The notes below the pieces were generated by a model. It did no database searches, was not told where the DNA came from, and saw only the letters and a program-made list of their open reading frames with translations. 64,000 bases of DNA from Neorhizobium sp. (GTDB taxonomy: Bacteria; Pseudomonadota; Alphaproteobacteria; Rhizobiales; Rhizobiaceae): contig JAPWKC010000004.1 in assembly GCA_028283725.1 (NCBI GenBank), positions 992,001-1,056,000 on the forward strand, read 5' to 3'. Within the stretch, counting starts at the first letter, position 1; every line of letters starts with the position of its first letter. This document shows positions 32,600 to 40,669 of the stretch, piece by piece. A program made the translations under genes and the position numbers.

Positions 32600-32851
32600 G
32601 GCGCAATTTCCAATCGCGTCAGGTCGGCGCGCGCGGCACCAACCTGATAGCGCTTTGCTTCCTTGTGCGGATGTGGCCGATGAAACGTCTCGATCTCGCC
32701 GTTCATCGCGAAACGGACCCGCGCGCCGTTGGCCTCGACACTCCGGCATCCGGCAGCAGGAAACACGCTTTTCGATGGCCACCCATTCGGGCGCCCCAGG
32801 CACGGGGTCACGAAAAACCGCTTCAAGTGTCTGGCGGTGCTTGCCGTTCAT
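32587..32851 (-). pseudogene. hicA: HicA toxin gene, frameshifted
   Basis: HicA-type mRNA interferase split across two frames. The first frame gives MNGKHRQTLEAVFRDPVPGA and PEWVAIE, and the second gives VFPAAGCRSVEANGARVRFAM and the catalytic-His segment ETFHRPHPHKEAKRYQV. Deleting one base from the TTTT at 32769-32772 joins them as WVAIESVFPAAG. The reconstructed protein is about 87 residues, a normal HicA length. As written the toxin is not made, which would relieve the need for HicB. An AAGGTG element precedes the ATG at 32851. Confidence 0.75.
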
Positions 32852-32903
32852 GCAAGCACCTTAGGTGCATGCCTGGAATATCTGCAGGCATGCAACCAGA
32901 TCC

Positions 32904-33830
32904 TTACCGTGCCGGGATCGACTTCAGATAGGCGGCGATGGCTTCGATATCGGTTTGGGGAAGATGGGCGATATTCTGCTGGACCTCGACCATGGAGCCA
33001 CCGGCGGAATCGTATTCCGGGGTGAAGCCGGTTTGCAGGTAGTTGACGATATCGGCCTCGCTCCATGATTTGATGTCGCCGCCGGGCGTGATGTCGGGAA
33101 TGGTTCCCTTGCCTTCCGGGTTCGGGCCGCCGGCCAGCCAGCGATCCTTGACGAAGCCGCCGAGCTGATCGCGCGGCGTATGACATTCGCCGCAATGGCC
33201 GGGACCTTCGACCAGATACTGGCCGCGCTTCACCTTGTCGTCGGCGGAGGCCAGCGCGACGCGCGGCTGATCGGTGAAATAGAGGAATTTCCAGCCGCCG
33301 ACCGCCATGCGGATGTTGAAGGGGAAGCCGAGTTCATGCGGCGGCGCCACGTTTTGGCTCTTCGGCAAGGTCTTCAGATAGGCGAAGAGGTCATTGACGT
33401 CTGCCTTCGTCAGCCGGTCATAGGAACCATAGGGAAAAGACGGATACAGATGCTCGCCGGCGGGCGAGACGCCGCGGGTCATGGCATTGCCGAATTGCGC
33501 CAGCGTCCATGCGCCGATACCGGCCTTTTCGTCGGGCGAGATGTTTGGAATATGGAAGGTGCCGAAAGGGCTCGGCAGGGCGCGCCCGCCCGACAGCGTC
33601 TTCAAGGCATCGCCGTTCGCGCCATCGGCGGCATGGCAGCTGGCGCAGCCGCCGGCCCAGAACAGCTTTTCGCCATTGGCCAGATCCGGCTGACCCAGAT
33701 CCCGCTTACCAGGGCCCGCCCAATAATTCTCCGGATGCGGATCCGGTTTCGTCACCATCCATGCGCCGAGCGCGGCCACGGCCACGATCACGACGCCGGT
33801 CCCCAAAATTCTAGACCACATCGCGGTCAT
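32904..33830 (-). CDS. membrane-anchored diheme cytochrome c
   Basis: A 308-residue protein with an N-terminal membrane anchor (ILGTGVVIVAVAALGAWMV) and two class I cytochrome c domains. The heme-binding motifs are CASCH (residues 62-66) and CGECH (213-217), with axial Met candidates in NAMTRGVSP and the second domain. The layout resembles cytochrome subunits of alcohol/sugar dehydrogenases and similar periplasmic electron carriers. It faces the periplasm. A GAGGAA site lies seven bases before the ATG. It follows the cytochrome c' gene on the same strand after about 110 bases, so the two are probably an operon. No dehydrogenase catalytic gene is adjacent. Confidence 0.92.
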   Translation of the reverse strand: MTAMWSRILGTGVVIVAVAALGAWMVTKPDPHPENYWAGPGKRDLGQPDLANGEKLFWAGGCASCHAADGANGDALKTLSGGRALPSPFGTFHIPNISPDEKAGIGAWTLAQFGNAMTRGVSPAGEHLYPSFPYGSYDRLTKADVNDLFAYLKTLPKSQNVAPPHELGFPFNIRMAVGGWKFLYFTDQPRVALASADDKVKRGQYLVEGPGHCGECHTPRDQLGGFVKDRWLAGGPNPEGKGTIPDITPGGDIKSWSEADIVNYLQTGFTPEYDSAGGSMVEVQQNIAHLPQTDIEAIAAYLKSIPAR

Positions 33831-33939
33831 CCTTCCTGTTCCTCAACCACACCCTCCTCACCATCGCCGATGATGGCGAACAGCGCCCGTGCACCGGCTA
33901 TCCCGTGACGGGATTGCAGGTGCACGGGCCTTCTTCGCA

Positions 33940-34422
33940 TCACTTCTTCAGGCGATAGGTCTGGTGGCAGGCACCGCAATTGGCGCCGAGGGTCTGGACG
34001 GCCGTCTGCACGCCGGCCTGATCGGCCGGAAGCGCGGCGAGAAGCGTGTCGGCCTCTCCGGCGAGCTTGGCCGCATGGGCGCGGAAATCCGCATTGTTTT
34101 CCCAGATCGCGGGGGCGGCTGCGGAATTGGCCTCGGAACCGGCCGGGAACTGATCGGGGAAAGCCTTCATGTCGGTGCTGATCGTCGTCAGCGCCGCCTT
34201 CACGGCTGCGGCATCATAAGGCTTCTGGCCCTTGGCGATGGCGCCGAGCGCGCCGACGGCACCGCCGACCTGCTTCATCATCTGCTCGCGCTTGGCCTGC
34301 GGCGTATCCTGCGTCGTCCCTTGGGTCCCCTGGGCCATCGCGACCGTCGAAAGGGCGGCAGCACCGACTGCCGCCCCGAGACAGAGGGCGATGGCGGCGG
34401 TCGAGAGCTTGGCGAATGTCAT
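33940..34422 (-). CDS. cytochrome c' (class II cytochrome c)
   Basis: A 160-residue periplasmic protein with a signal peptide (LSTAAIALCLGAAVGAAALSTVAMA) and a four-helix-bundle cytochrome c' domain. The heme motif CGACH (149-153) is at the C-terminus as expected for class II, with the characteristic MMKQVGGAVGALGAIAKG and ADFRAHAAKLAGEADTL helices. Cytochromes c' bind NO and are associated with nitrosative stress protection, though some act in electron transfer. A GAGGAG site precedes the ATG. It is the upstream partner of the diheme cytochrome. Confidence 0.93.
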   Translation of the reverse strand: MTFAKLSTAAIALCLGAAVGAAALSTVAMAQGTQGTTQDTPQAKREQMMKQVGGAVGALGAIAKGQKPYDAAAVKAALTTISTDMKAFPDQFPAGSEANSAAAPAIWENNADFRAHAAKLAGEADTLLAALPADQAGVQTAVQTLGANCGACHQTYRLKK

Positions 34423-34606
34423 GACGTGTTCTCCTCAATCTACGCCAGCACTCTGCCGGCGACGCATATGCATGCCGATGATTGCAATCCTAAGCGGCTG
34501 AAAGAAGTCACGTTTCCGTCAGGATGGGTAAATTGCAACGATGGAGAGAAAACACACTGTTCACAAATAGCGAACGAATAATCTTCAATATGAAGACAAT
34601 TAGGGA

Positions 34607-35491
34607 TCAGGGCGAGGCCGGAGCGAGAAAGAGAGAGCGGCTTTCCTCGCGGCCGTGGCCGACGATCTCGATCCGGTCCCGATGAATCTCGACCACGGCA
34701 AACGTGTTGTCGTGCTCGGTATCGACCATGCCCTTGAAGTTCACATACCAGGTGGAGCCGTCGCGGCCGAGATTGCCGACATGATGATGGCCGCAAAGAT
34801 AGGCGATGACATTGCCGGAGCGGGCAAAGAGCGCCATCAGTCGCTCGCCGTTCCACATATTGTGTTCGTTTTCAGGGCACAGCGGATAGTGGCCCATGAC
34901 GACGACCTTTTCGCCATCGGCGGCGGCCTGCGCCAAGACCGTTTCGAGCCAATCGAACTGGTCCTGGCCGATGCCGCCGTTCCAGCGCATGGCGTTGATC
35001 GCGCCGGCCTGTTCCAGCGCCGCCAGCCGCATTTTCGCCCGCTCGTGGCGCGGATCGCCCGGCTTTGTGGAGAACAGGCTTTCCTCGCTGCCATCGATGA
35101 CGACGAAGCGAATGCCGCCGCGGGAGAAATGGTGGAAGGGCGACGGCATGCCGAGCCGGGCATGAACGCTTGAAAGATGCTCGGGTGCGACGGAAAAATC
35201 ATGGTTGCCGGGAAGAAGCACGCTGTCGTGGCGCAGTTTTTCGTAGACGCCCAATACCGGATCGAAGCTCTGCCAGTCGCGATCGATGAGGTCGCCGAGG
35301 GTGACGACGAAGGAGAGATCCTCGCCGTTCAGCAGCCCGATCGCCTCGTCAAGCTTGGAAAGGCTGTTGCGATAGTAGCGCTGGTGCTCGAGCCAGGGAT
35401 CGGCATCGGCATATTGCGGATCGGAGATGACGCCGAAACGCAGGAGCGGATGGTCGTCTACGGATGCGGAAGGCGAAAGGGGCGAGGACAT
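34607..35491 (-). CDS. calcineurin-like metallophosphoesterase (ADPRibase-Mn type)
   Basis: A 294-residue metallophosphoesterase. The metal-binding motifs appear in order: ISDPQYAD, LGDLIDRDW, LPGNHDFS, VVMGHYPLCPE and LCGHHHVGN. Overall it resembles Mn-dependent ADP-ribose/CDP-alcohol diphosphatases, in which the first motif is D-x-Q rather than D-x-H, as here. The protein has no signal peptide and is probably cytosolic. It stands alone on the minus strand downstream of sodB, separated from it by a terminator. The exact substrate is inferred from family resemblance only. Confidence 0.88.
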   Translation of the reverse strand: MSSPLSPSASVDDHPLLRFGVISDPQYADADPWLEHQRYYRNSLSKLDEAIGLLNGEDLSFVVTLGDLIDRDWQSFDPVLGVYEKLRHDSVLLPGNHDFSVAPEHLSSVHARLGMPSPFHHFSRGGIRFVVIDGSEESLFSTKPGDPRHERAKMRLAALEQAGAINAMRWNGGIGQDQFDWLETVLAQAAADGEKVVVMGHYPLCPENEHNMWNGERLMALFARSGNVIAYLCGHHHVGNLGRDGSTWYVNFKGMVDTEHDNTFAVVEIHRDRIEIVGHGREESRSLFLAPASP

Positions 35492-35595
35492 GCGCCGCGC
35501 ATAGGGGCTTCAGATGACAGGCGTGTGACAGGAATGCGACGGGACGCGGCGTGAAGGGAGCGTATGGCTCGCCTGCGATCGCGCCGAACGCAAAA

Positions 35596-35627
35596 ACGCC
35601 CGGCACCTTGCGGCACCGGGCGTCTCT
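35596..35627 (-). terminator. sodB terminator
   Basis: The arms ACGCCCGG and CCGGGCGT (35596-35623) around a 12-base loop; on the minus strand the stem is followed by TTTTG. It lies about 30 bases after the sodB stop. Confidence 0.72.
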
Positions 35628-35654
35628 TATGCGATCATGTCGCAGACGGCGCGA

Positions 35655-36257
35655 TTACTTCGCGGCGGCTTCGTACATTTCGAGGACGTAATCCCAGTTG
35701 ATCAGGCTGTCGACGAAGGCTTCGAGATACTTCGGACGCGCGTTGCGGTAGTCGATGTAATAGGAATGTTCCCATACGTCGACGCCGAGGATCGGGGACG
35801 CGCCGTGAACGAGCGGGTTTTCGCCGTTCGGGGTCTTGGAGATTTCGAGCTTGCCGTCCTTGACCGAAAGCCAAGCCCAGCCGGAGCCGAACTGAGTGGT
35901 GCCGGCAGCAACGAAATCGGCCTTGAACTTGTCATAGCCGCCGAGATCCGACGCGATCGCAGCTTCGAGCTTGCCCGGCAGCTTGGTGCCGCCGCCATCC
36001 TTCTTCATCCACTTCCAGAAATGGATGTGGTTGTAATGCTGGGCCGCGTTGTTGAAGAGGCCGGCATTGGTGCCGAAGGACTTCTTGACGACTTCCTCGA
36101 CCGAGAGATCCGCGAGGCCCGCTTCGGCAGCCAGCTTGTTGCCGTTGTCGACATAGGCCTTGTGGTGCTTGTCGTGGTGAAACTCGAGCGTTTCCTTCGA
36201 CATGAACGGCGACAGGGCTTCGTAATCGTAAGGCAGTTCGGGAAGTTCAAAAGCCAT
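35655..36257 (-). CDS. sodB: iron/manganese superoxide dismutase
   Basis: A 200-residue Fe/Mn SOD that dismutates superoxide. The metal ligands are His27 (LEFHHDKHHKAYV), His74 (AAQHYNHIHFW), Asp160 and His164 (GVDVWEHSYYIDY). The motif NNAAQHYNHIHFWKWM and Gly-rich loop favour the iron type, although metal use cannot be proven from sequence. No signal peptide is present, so it is cytosolic. The start at 36257 has an AGAAGGAG site; the longer upstream frame is not conserved. The upstream region (36258-36463) also carries the promoter of a divergent secreted-protein gene. Confidence 0.96.
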   Translation of the reverse strand: MAFELPELPYDYEALSPFMSKETLEFHHDKHHKAYVDNGNKLAAEAGLADLSVEEVVKKSFGTNAGLFNNAAQHYNHIHFWKWMKKDGGGTKLPGKLEAAIASDLGGYDKFKADFVAAGTTQFGSGWAWLSVKDGKLEISKTPNGENPLVHGASPILGVDVWEHSYYIDYRNARPKYLEAFVDSLINWDYVLEMYEAAAK

Positions 36258-36463
36258 TGGTCTACTCCTTCTGAGACAAACGTCGCGGCACCGGCGTGGG
36301 ACCGGGACATGCGGCAAAACCGTGGAACAGGTTGAGGCGGAACATAGGGGCCGACCGGCCAAGAGGCAACGGTGATGTTCCCAAAATCGAAGCCTTTTCT
36401 GCCAAGACCTTGCCGAATTTCCCGCTTAAGTGAAATGGGATCGACGACAGGAGGACAGGATCG

Positions 36464-36799
36464 ATGACGGCAATCCATAGACTTGCACTTGCAACCAGTC
36501 TCATCAGCGGCATGGGCATGGCAGAGACGGCGCAGGCGGCATCCGGCGATGCCTGGTCGGCGTTCCAGAAAGAGGTCTCGACCGCCTGCCTTGCCGCGTC
36601 CAGAGGGTTGATCGAGAACGGCCGCGTCGTGGTCGATCCGTTCGGCAGCCAATCCTACGGGCTTGCCGTCATCTCGGGCAAGGCGGTGGGCGCAAAGGTG
36701 ACGATCAGCACGATCTGCGCCTTCGACAAGAAGACACGCAAGGCCGAGATCGGCGGCGAGATCGCCAGCGACCGGCTGCTGGTGAAGGGCAAGAAGTAG
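36464..36799 (+). CDS. hypothetical secreted protein (111 aa)
   Basis: A 111-residue protein with a likely signal peptide (HRLALATSLISGMGMAETAQA). The mature part has two Cys (STACLAAS and TICAFDKKT), likely a disulfide, and central ENGRVVVDPFGSQSYGLAVISGKA strands, ending EIASDRLLVKGKK. It looks like a small periplasmic beta-rich protein. I do not recognise a family name. It is divergent from sodB with about 200 bases between the starts; a GGAGGACAGGA purine stretch precedes the ATG. It might be related to stress functions by location only. Confidence 0.68.
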   Translation: MTAIHRLALATSLISGMGMAETAQAASGDAWSAFQKEVSTACLAASRGLIENGRVVVDPFGSQSYGLAVISGKAVGAKVTISTICAFDKKTRKAEIGGEIASDRLLVKGKK

Positions 36800-36852
36800 G
36801 CTGCGGAGGCCGTCTGTCGGGCGGCACGCGGGTTCGGATCTCTGTCGGACAG

Positions 36853-37086
36853 GTGCTGCGCGTGCTATCGTTACGCCAGACACACAAGGGTTTGCGGATT
36901 GTCGGACACAGGAAGAGGGCATCGGTGAACTTGCGCATCGATGGCGGCGTCGTCACCATCCTGCGCATCCTTTACGGCGGCCGGAGCCTCGAAGACGCAG
37001 AGAACGGTGAACCCGGCCAAGGTGGTCGAATGCTGAACAATCTGGTCACCCGGGCTTGTCTGGCGAGATCGACCGATCTGGCTTAA
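36853..37086 (+). pseudogene. RelE/ParE toxin remnant (C-terminal half)
   Basis: A 77-residue frame whose first 50 residues (HKGLRIVGHRKRASVNLRID, then GGVVTILRILYGGRSLEDA) match the second half of RelE/ParE toxins, where the GLR-V-G-x-x-R-R core and the V-T-I-L-R-I-x-Y-G-G ending are conserved. The N-terminal helical half is missing and no antitoxin gene is adjacent. A non-conserved tail follows. It is most likely the remains of a deleted toxin-antitoxin locus. A GTG at 36853 opens the frame, but no good ribosome site is seen. Confidence 0.6.
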
Positions 37087-37156
37087 CACAAGGGTCCATT
37101 CGCCAACGCCCGCATTGCAGGCGCTCACCCCGAACGAACCCAAAGGCAGTCCCCGC

Positions 37157-37786
37157 ATGACCGATACCGCTTCCCGCAATCTCGTCATTCTTCTCCACGG
37201 CGTCGGCTCGAACGGCGCCGATCTGGCACCGCTCGGGGATGCCTGGGCGCAGGCGCTGCCGGGCACCGTATTTGCCTCGCCGAACGCGCCCGAACGCTCA
37301 AGCTTCGGACAGGGCTACCAGTGGTTCAGCGTGGCAGGCGTCACGCCGGAGAGCCGGGCGCAGCGGATCGTCGCCGGTCGCGCCGGGTTCGATACGGTGA
37401 TTGCGTCGATCATTGCAGACAAGGGATTTGCCGACCGGCTGGATCGCGTCGCCCTTGTCGGCTTCTCGCAGGGCACGATCATGTCGCTCGATGCCGTGGC
37501 CAGCGGGCGCTTTCCGGTGGGCGCCGTCGTCGGATTTTCGGGACGGCTTGCCTCGCCCAAGCCGCTGACGCCAAAGGATACGGCAAAGGGCAAGACGCCG
37601 ATCCTGCTCGTGCATGGTACGGGCGACCCGGTCATTCCGTCCTTCGAGACGGAAGAGGCGGAAGCGGAGCTGAAAAACCTCGGCTTCCCGGTCGAGACAC
37701 AGATCGAGGCCGGACTCGGCCACACGATCTCGCCGGCCGGCGTGATGCGCGCGGCCGAATTCCTGTCGAAAATCTTCAAGGATTGA
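37157..37786 (+). CDS. alpha/beta hydrolase, carboxylesterase/phospholipase family (YpfH-like)
   Basis: A 209-residue serine hydrolase of the carboxylesterase/lysophospholipase (Abhydrolase_2) family. It starts NLVILLHGVGSNGADL with the oxyanion-hole HGVGSNG, and has the nucleophile Ser in GFSQGTIMS, the Asp in VHGTGDPVIP and the His in GLGHTIS. It is cytosolic with no signal peptide. Substrates of this family are short acyl esters. The ATG at 37157 is favoured because family members start just before the first strand. A hairpin terminator follows, facing the convergent PhyH gene. Confidence 0.92.
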   Translation: MTDTASRNLVILLHGVGSNGADLAPLGDAWAQALPGTVFASPNAPERSSFGQGYQWFSVAGVTPESRAQRIVAGRAGFDTVIASIIADKGFADRLDRVALVGFSQGTIMSLDAVASGRFPVGAVVGFSGRLASPKPLTPKDTAKGKTPILLVHGTGDPVIPSFETEEAEAELKNLGFPVETQIEAGLGHTISPAGVMRAAEFLSKIFKD

Positions 37787-37799
37787 TGGCGTGGCGGAA

Positions 37800-37831
37800 G
37801 GGAGGCCGGCGCTCGGCGCCGCCTCCCCTTT
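37800..37831. terminator. terminator between esterase and PhyH-like genes
   Basis: The stem GGGAGGC-GGCGC with GCGCC-GCCTCCC (one bulged C, loop TCG) is followed by CTTTCG. It can serve both convergent genes. Confidence 0.65.
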
Positions 37832-37855
37832 CGTCATTGCGATCGCTGGCGTGCG

Positions 37856-38890
37856 TCAGCGCAGGATCGGCTCGCCGTGGAAACGGCGGCGCGAGGGTTT
37901 CGATACGCCGAAGCCGACTTCCATCATCAGCCGCGGCCTGGTTTCCGGAACCGTGCCCATATGGAAGCCGAAGGGATCCTCGACGAAGCCATAGCCGGCC
38001 TTGCCGGTGAGCGTGACGGCGCTTTCCTTGCCGTAATAATCCAGAACCTCGTCTGCGGGATGACCGACCAGAAGCGTGCACTGGTGTTTGACCTTGCGCC
38101 GGTTATGGCTCCCCTTGACGAAGACATGCGGGCCGGTGCGCTCATCCACATCGACGAGATTGAAGAAGAACTTGATCATCCGCCAGTCGTCGAGATCGAA
38201 ATGGAACTTGTCGAGCGAGGCAAGGCTGCGATCGGCTTCGGATGCCTTGGTCGGAAAGCTCCACCAGATGCGGGTGGTGATGAGCCGCGCCTGGGCGCCG
38301 AGATAGTGGCGGGCGATATCGATTAGGAGCGGATCGTTCTGGATGGTGCGCACGCCGGGGCTGTCGAGGCAGCGCTCGAAATGATGCCCCGACAGAAGCG
38401 GCCGGCCGAAGCGCTTTTCCGCCTCGGCATGGTCCTTGGCGCGAAATTCCAGCTTGCGGTTGAAATTGCCGAAGCACGGCGTTTCCTCGGCAAAGCTGCG
38501 GATTTCCCCATGGATTTCCGGCGGGATCTGCAGCCCGGCGAAGATGCCGTCCTGTTTCAGCGATTTCGCGGCAGCCTCTGCCGAGATGTCGCCGAAGACC
38601 GAGGGGCGCGCCGCCGTGACCGGCTTGCTGTAGCGTTTGGCCGTCAGCCAGTGGGCGCGACGGCCCGGCAGGGTGCGGGCAAGGACGAACATCGGCAGCC
38701 AGGCCGGGTTCTCCTTCACATCGGCAATATAGGTGGGAATGCGCACCGCCATGCGCTTCCATCGTGAGCCCTGACGGGCGATGGCTTCCAGATCGGGGGC
38801 TCCCGGATTGCCTTGAGCCTGAACCGGATTGACTTGGGCCTGAGCTTGCCGCTTGGCCTGATCGTCTGCTGCGGAGGTCGTCGCCGGCAT
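37856..38890 (-). CDS. phytanoyl-CoA dioxygenase (PhyH)-like protein
   Basis: A 344-residue protein with the Fe(II)/2-oxoglutarate oxygenase facial triad: HFDLDDW (His-x-Asp), a distal His in GFHMG and the 2-oxoglutarate-binding Arg in RPRLMMEV. The region FFFNLVDVDERTGPHVFVKGSHN is typical of the PhyH superfamily. The first 40 residues are Gln/Ala-rich (QAKRQAQAQVNPVQAQGNPG), coded by two 21-bp repeats at 38805-38846, and are probably disordered. The substrate is unknown. An AGGAAAGGAA site precedes the ATG. The gene stands alone on its strand between two unrelated transcription units. Confidence 0.85.
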   Translation of the reverse strand: MPATTSAADDQAKRQAQAQVNPVQAQGNPGAPDLEAIARQGSRWKRMAVRIPTYIADVKENPAWLPMFVLARTLPGRRAHWLTAKRYSKPVTAARPSVFGDISAEAAAKSLKQDGIFAGLQIPPEIHGEIRSFAEETPCFGNFNRKLEFRAKDHAEAEKRFGRPLLSGHHFERCLDSPGVRTIQNDPLLIDIARHYLGAQARLITTRIWWSFPTKASEADRSLASLDKFHFDLDDWRMIKFFFNLVDVDERTGPHVFVKGSHNRRKVKHQCTLLVGHPADEVLDYYGKESAVTLTGKAGYGFVEDPFGFHMGTVPETRPRLMMEVGFGVSKPSRRRFHGEPILR

Positions 38891-39476
38891 GCGCGTTCCT
38901 TTCCTGGGGTCTTTCCTGCGGGTTTATCGGGTTTCCTGCGGGACTTTCGGGACTGGGAAGAACTGCCTAATATACCCATGGTTTTGCTGCATTGCGGCAA
39001 AAATTGGATCAAGCCGGTCCAGATTTCCAGCCGCCAAATGACGTTCGATCACATTTCAGCACGAATGCGCGCCGAAACCGGGCATCGATGCCGGTGACGG
39101 CAGGGCGGCAAAGCGCCGCTTCGGCTTCACGCAAAGCCTCCGGCGATACAACCAAGAGGCTGTAAGGCATCGATAAAAATGCGAGACGGTATTTTTCCCG
39201 TGTCTTGCGGTACCAAATTACCGGACGGACATGATGAGGAATGGCGCCGGACATTGGCCGGCCAAACGTTGCTGGCGGATCGGCGAAATTTATTTTCTCC
39301 CCGAGCGTTTCAGAAGGCATCGGCCTACCGTTTTGCGCGGCCTGCGCGGATTTCCAGACGTGAGTCCCGTCGGCATCCGGCCCGCGCGGGGGGCCCGGCC
39401 ATCGGCGGGAGGGGGCTTGGGGGGGTGGCGCGACGATGGTACCCAGGGTGGCGGCCCGGTGGCGCCTCAACGAAAA
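38891..39476. other. intergenic region with no supported gene
   Basis: About 590 bases. Near 38908-38965 short direct copies of TTTCCTGCGGG occur upstream of the PhyH gene. A minus-strand open frame (39009-39470, up to 153 residues) has a possible start in MPSETLGEKINFADPP, but lacks a clear ribosome site and recognisable motifs; GC at third positions is lower than in neighbours. I do not call it a gene. Confidence 0.35.
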
Positions 39477-39499
39477 CAGCCGGACAATATGCCCGGCTG
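39475..39499 (-). terminator. branched-chain aminotransferase terminator
   Basis: The arms CAGCCGG and CCGGCTG with a nine-base loop; in minus-strand direction the stem is followed by TTTTC. It lies about 40 bases after the aminotransferase stop. Confidence 0.7.
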
Positions 39500-39536
39500 C
39501 TTTCTTTCAAATCGGGTGGTCGATGACCGGATCGGA

Positions 39537-40421
39537 TCAGGCGGCCTTCTTGAAGGCGTTGGCCCAGTCCATGTAGGCTTCCAGCGCCTTCTTGGCGACG
39601 GGGCCTTCCTGCAGGTTGCGTTCCTCGAACTTCGTGACCGGCACGATCTTGGAATAGTTGCCGGAGGTGAAGATCTCATCGGCATTGGCGACGTCTTCGA
39701 CGGTCACGGTCGTTTCGCGAACGTCGTAGCCGGCGTCGCGCAGCAGGCCGATGACGCGGGCGCGGGTGATGCCGGCCAGGAAGGTGCCGTTCGGCGCCGG
39801 CGTGAAGACGACGCCATCCTTGACGATGAATATGTTGGACGAGGCGGTTTCGGCAACGTTGCCGTTCATGTCGCGGGCCAGCGCATTGTCGAAGCCGCGC
39901 TTGTGCGCCTCGATGATCATGCGGCCGCTATTGGGATAGAGGCTGCCGGTCTTGGCGGCGGTCATGGCGACTTCCGGGCTCGGGCGGCGGAAGGGCGAAA
40001 CGGTGAGCGAGGACGGCTTTGCGGTATGCATCGGCGCTTCGAACATGCAGAGCGCGAAACGCGTCGATTCGGCATCGGGAGCGACGACGCTGAAAGACGC
40101 GCCATGCTCGATCCAGTACATCGGCTTGATATAGATCGCGGTCTTGCCGTCGAACTTCTTGACGCCTTCCCAGGCGAGCGCCTCGATCTCTTCGGCCGTC
40201 TTCACAGGCAGCATGCCCATGTTGGTGGCCGAGCGGTTGACGCGCTGGCAATGCTTGTCGATGTCGGGCGCGATGCCGTCGAACCAGCGGGCGCCGTCGA
40301 ACACGGTGGAGCCGAGCCACATGGCATGTGAGGTGGGGCCGATCAGGGCCGGGTTGCCCTCAAGCCACTCGCCGTCCACAAAGGTCCAGGTGGTGCTGCG
40401 GGGTGCGGTGCTGACTGCCAT
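39537..40421 (-). CDS. ilvE: branched-chain amino acid aminotransferase (class IV)
   Basis: A 294-residue fold-type IV PLP aminotransferase. It has the N-terminal TWTFVDGEWLEGNPALIGPTSHAMWLGSTVFDGARWF, the catalytic-lysine segment AAKTGSLYP, the E-T-A-S-S-N-I-F phosphate-binding motif and GTFLAGITRARVIGLLRDAGYDV. This matches branched-chain aminotransferases, transaminating Val, Leu and Ile, although D-amino-acid aminotransferase-like members share the fold. The start at 40421 has a GAAGGAG site. The gene is monocistronic. The symbol is a best guess, since rhizobia often carry two such genes. Confidence 0.88.
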   Translation of the reverse strand: MAVSTAPRSTTWTFVDGEWLEGNPALIGPTSHAMWLGSTVFDGARWFDGIAPDIDKHCQRVNRSATNMGMLPVKTAEEIEALAWEGVKKFDGKTAIYIKPMYWIEHGASFSVVAPDAESTRFALCMFEAPMHTAKPSSLTVSPFRRPSPEVAMTAAKTGSLYPNSGRMIIEAHKRGFDNALARDMNGNVAETASSNIFIVKDGVVFTPAPNGTFLAGITRARVIGLLRDAGYDVRETTVTVEDVANADEIFTSGNYSKIVPVTKFEERNLQEGPVAKKALEAYMDWANAFKKAA

Positions 40422-40669
40422 GTCTTTCTCCTTCAGAAGTCTTTCGGGCACATGTTTCCATTGACGGGAATTGGCCGAACTGAATGCCCCCGAATGACGA
40501 CAGGTCAAGGGCAATTTCGATCGCAAACGTCCCGGCGCGGCGAAAAAACACCCCTTGCGCCTTTCTGCCGCGTCCCGCCAGCAAAAATCGCAGATGGATC
40601 GATCAACAAAATTGATCGCGGATTCCGATTGTGTGCCAGCGCATCACCAACGCCTGACGCGTTTTCTTT

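Noticed and set aside
39009..39470. Possible 100-150 residue protein in the gap before the aminotransferase terminator
   Set aside because: It has no ribosome site or recognisable motif and its composition is unlike its neighbours; I kept it as intergenic.
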